Source: M55B112 sp040903745 (GTDB lineage: Bacteria > Bacteroidota > Bacteroidia > Bacteroidales > GCA-2748055). Taken from it: a stretch of 64,000 nt of DNA. The DNA lies in contig JBBDUV010000092.1 in NCBI GenBank assembly GCA_040903745.1, positions 1 to 64,000 on the forward strand. Reading direction: 5' to 3'. The notes under the pieces were generated by a model. The model ran no database searches. It saw only the letters and a program-made list of their open reading frames with translations, and was not told where the DNA came from. The number at the start of each line of letters is the position of its first letter. The stretch's first letter is position 1. Shown here piece by piece: positions 61,868 through 64,000 of the stretch. The position numbers were made by a program, and so were the translations under genes.

Positions 61868-62955
61868 GGCATAAACTCATCTTTCATGATTTGATTAAAT
61901 GCTTCCCTGACCAGCCAAAGGTAAAATGCCAGGTTATGCATCGTTGCTATCTGGCCACCCAGAAGTTCGCCGGCCATGATTAAATGACGCAAATATGCTT
62001 TTGAATATTGCATATCAACGATAGAGTGTCCTGGCTCATCAATGGGAGAGAAATCTTTCATCCACTTCCTGTTCCTTATATTAATAATTCCATTGCTGGT
62101 GAACAGCATACCATTCCTTCCATTACGCGTAGGCATGACACAATCGAACATGTCCACACCCCGCTCAATGGATTCCAGTATATTCACCGGTGTACCCACC
62201 CCCATCAGGTAGCGTGGTTTGTCAGCGGGCAATATCACGTTCACCACCTCAATCATATTGTACATGTCCTCCACCGGCTCTCCCACGGATAACCCCCCGA
62301 TCGCGTTTCCTTCAGCACCGAGCAAAGCAATTTTTTCAGCTGATATTTTTCTTAATTCCGGGAAGATACTGCCCTGTACAATGGGAAAAAAGGATTGTGA
62401 ATAGCCATATTTCGGTTCTGAATTCCTGAAATGATCCCACCCCCTGTCAAGCCAGTGATGCGTAAGGTCCAATGAACTGGAAGCATATGACTGGTCACAA
62501 GGCCAGGGGGTACATTCATCGAACGCCATGATGATGTCGGCTCCGATGATCCGCTGTATATCAACAACGTTTTCCGGAGTAAAAAGGTGCTTCGACCCGT
62601 CGATATGTGACCTGAAACTGGCACCTTCCCCCGTTAACTTCCTGTTATCTGAAAGTGAAAACACCTGGTATCCCCCACTGTCAGTCAGAATGGACCGGTT
62701 CCAGTTCATAAATTTGTGAAGTCCACCTACCTCAGATATAACGTCAGTTCCCGGTCGTAAATAAAGGTGGTAGGTATTGCCAAGTATAACCGGTGCATCA
62801 ATATCATTTTTCAATTCGTGCTGGTGAACCGATTTCACGGTACCTTGTGTACCCACCGGCATAAAAATTGGCGTTTCAAAAGAGGAATGCGCTGTAGTGA
62901 TCCTCCCGGCACGCGCCATGCTCCCCTTAGCTGTATGTAATAGTTCAAACTTCAT
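61825..62955 (-). CDS. tgt: tRNA-guanine transglycosylase
   Basis: Tgt (376 residues) exchanges the guanine-34 base of GUN-anticodon tRNAs for a queuosine precursor. Catalytic Asp lies in TDSGGYQVFSL; IMAFDECTPWP and GGLSVGEP (with the Val typical of bacterial preQ1-type enzymes) shape the pocket. The zinc-binding CxCxxC region of canonical Tgt is missing: the segment after KWMKDFSPIDEPG reads HSIVDMQYSKAYLRHL, while the final MHNLAFY His is kept. I recall the same cysteine loss in other Bacteroidota Tgt. An AAGGAGG directly abuts the ATG. Confidence 0.94.
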   Translation of the reverse strand: MKFELLHTAKGSMARAGRITTAHSSFETPIFMPVGTQGTVKSVHQHELKNDIDAPVILGNTYHLYLRPGTDVISEVGGLHKFMNWNRSILTDSGGYQVFSLSDNRKLTGEGASFRSHIDGSKHLFTPENVVDIQRIIGADIIMAFDECTPWPCDQSYASSSLDLTHHWLDRGWDHFRNSEPKYGYSQSFFPIVQGSIFPELRKISAEKIALLGAEGNAIGGLSVGEPVEDMYNMIEVVNVILPADKPRYLMGVGTPVNILESIERGVDMFDCVMPTRNGRNGMLFTSNGIINIRNRKWMKDFSPIDEPGHSIVDMQYSKAYLRHLIMAGELLGGQIATMHNLAFYLWLVREAFNQIMKDEFMPWKAKMVKELSMRL

Positions 62956-62971
62956 CCTCCTTGTCAGTCGG

Positions 62972-62979
62972 CAAATATA
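62972..62979 (-). promoter_or_regulatory. TAnnTTTG box of tgt
   Basis: Minus-strand TATATTTG at 62979-62972, 17 bases upstream of the tgt ATG; no clear -33 TTTG. It probably drives the tgt-lptF/G unit. Confidence 0.4.
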
Positions 62980-63022
62980 CGTATTATGTTAATAAAATTA
63001 TGCCGGGAAGATAACAGCCCGG

Positions 63023-63053
63023 TTGTGAGAAAGAATAAACTTTCCTAACATTG
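63023..63053 (+). promoter_or_regulatory. Probable promoter of the terminal glycosyltransferase gene
   Basis: TTG (63023-63025), 20 bases, TAACATTG (63046-63053), one mismatch to TAnnTTTG. The start codon is about 12 bases past the expected transcription start. Confidence 0.4.
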
Positions 63054-63071
63054 CGGATTATTTGAAACCTG

Positions 63072-64000
63072 ATGTTTTTTGAACTCCTTTATCATACTGC
63101 AACCCTGTTTATATGGATCATCTCATCTGTTTTGGTTCTCTCGTTGGTAGTTCAGCTTATTTATTACCTCATCATTTATTCAAAAGTTGCCGGATACCGC
63201 CATCCGACCATTCCGGAAAAGGTGATCCCGGTATCCGTGATTATTTGCGCCCGGAATGAAGCCGAAAACCTTGAGAGAAATCTTCCGGCTTTCCTCACCC
63301 AAAGCCATCCCAATTATGAAGTGATCGTTGTAAATGATTGCTCAACAGATAATACCGATGAGGTTCTCATGGATATGAAGGTACAATATCCGCATCTTTA
63401 TGTTACAACCATCCAACAGGACAGCAAATTTATACATGGGAAAAAACTGGCTGTAACAGTAGGGATCAAGGCTGCCAGGAATGAGCAGTTGCTCTTCAGT
63501 GATGCCGATTGTCGTCCCGTATCCCATCGGTGGATTACATGCATGTCGCGTCATTTTTCGGATAAGACGGAGTTGATACTTGGGGTGGGCAAATATGAAT
63601 CGAAAAGGGGATTGCTGAATCTGATTGTACGTTACGAAACCCTCTTCACAGCCATTCAATACCTCTCTTTTGCACTTATGGGAAAGGCCTATATGGGGGT
63701 TGGACGTAACATGGGATACCTCAAGCAACTATTTTACCAACATAAAGGATTTGCCAGTCATCTCGGTGTGCTCTCCGGGGATGACGATCTTTTTGTGAAT
63801 GAGGCCTCGACACCCACAAACACAAAAGTTGAATTGTCACCTGAGAGTTTTACTATCTCTGTGGCTCCTGCATCATTCAGCGGATGGTTCAGGCAAAAAA
63901 AAAGACATCTATCCACCTCTCCCTATTACAACACCTCTTCAAAGTTCAAACTGGGATTGGATTACTTAACCAGATTTCTGTTTTACAGCTCAGCCTTTAT
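63072..64000 (+). CDS. GT2 family glycosyltransferase, truncated by the window end
   Basis: The reading frame from ATG 63072 is open to the window edge (309 whole codons visible). An N-terminal membrane span (about 9-38: LFIWIISSVLVLSLVVQLIYYLIIY) precedes a GT-A domain: VSVIICARNEAENLERNLPAFL, VVNDCSTDNTDEVL, and FSDADCRPVS (DxD metal site). Later GDDDLFVNEA and SGWFRQKKRHL (QxxRW-like; here RQKKRH) fit processive, membrane-anchored GT2 enzymes. Envelope or exopolysaccharide role is inferred. The 3-prime end lies outside the window. Confidence 0.9.
   Translation, partial: MFFELLYHTATLFIWIISSVLVLSLVVQLIYYLIIYSKVAGYRHPTIPEKVIPVSVIICARNEAENLERNLPAFLTQSHPNYEVIVVNDCSTDNTDEVLMDMKVQYPHLYVTTIQQDSKFIHGKKLAVTVGIKAARNEQLLFSDADCRPVSHRWITCMSRHFSDKTELILGVGKYESKRGLLNLIVRYETLFTAIQYLSFALMGKAYMGVGRNMGYLKQLFYQHKGFASHLGVLSGDDDLFVNEASTPTNTKVELSPESFTISVAPASFSGWFRQKKRHLSTSPYYNTSSKFKLGLDYLTRFLFYSSAF

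Overview
The window is a chromosomal stretch of a Bacteroidota bacterium, probably an anaerobic or facultative member near Bacteroidales/Marinilabiliales. The evidence is the fused MurF-alanine racemase, the gliding/secretion lipoprotein GldB beside nadE, a type IX secretion (T9SS) C-terminal sorting domain, a TonB-dependent receptor with a carboxypeptidase-like plug extension, several SPOR and PD40 outer-membrane proteins, a cysteine-poor Tgt, and promoters of the Bacteroidota TTTG-N19-21-TAnnTTTG type. I see no rRNA, CRISPR array or convincing tRNA. Nearly all of the window is well-packed core genome; the accessory signals are small and local.

Layout. 1-1.2 kb: a frameshifted IS701/IS4-like transposase remnant and non-coding DNA. 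1.2-8.8 kb (minus): aldehyde dehydrogenase, PhoD-like phosphatase lipoprotein, a clpS-nfeD-floA membrane-quality operon, and a TPR/PD40/SPOR envelope protein. 8.9-13.1 kb: bcp-recA and a small membrane protein, miaA on the other strand, then a Yip1-type membrane protein and smpB. 13.2-25 kb (minus): two envelope proteins (EF-hand/TSP3 barrel, SPOR protein), a LOG-family hydrolase, uvrA, a lytic transglycosylase, an ECF sigma factor with a membrane-anchored partner fused to a beta-barrel, and lpdA.

25.3-33.3 kb (plus) is the most accessory part: a TonB-dependent receptor with GTTAAACC repeats in its leader, a lone FkbM methyltransferase bounded by degenerate repeat-bearing DNA, and a surface cassette. 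The cassette comprises a membrane AraC regulator, a T9SS-sorted small protein, a beta-barrel, and a long fibre-like protein built of almost identical 60-bp repeats that contain a 100-N assembly gap.

33.4-48.2 kb: meaB, a DUF4369-thioredoxin lipoprotein, ppk1, a DUF1573 protein, a 1110-residue pseudopeptidase/TolB-like propeller/Omp85-type barrel protein, an M20 amidohydrolase, a 55-residue two-cluster ferredoxin, a small DUF5684-type membrane protein, and gldB divergent from a PorT-like barrel plus nadE. 48.2-64 kb: a Crp/Fnr regulator, LpxL-type acyltransferase, GT2 glycosyltransferase, murF-alr, tdk, a repeat protein with rsmI, a small secreted protein with four Trp-Met motifs behind a sigma-54-like sequence, dnaB, ispE, a biotin-carrier plus carboxyltransferase pair, lptF/G-type permease, tgt, and the start of another GT2 gene cut by the window end.

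Functional themes are envelope biogenesis (PG synthesis and cleavage, LPS transport and acylation, SPOR proteins, T9SS), propionyl/methylmalonyl-CoA metabolism (meaB and the carboxyltransferase pair), DNA repair and replication, and tRNA modification (miaA, tgt). I found no obvious new multi-gene defence or biosynthetic system. The best candidates for undescribed biology are the repeat-fibre cassette at 29-33 kb, the pseudopeptidase-propeller-barrel fusion at 39-42.6 kb, and the Trp-Met repeat secreted protein at 55.5 kb.
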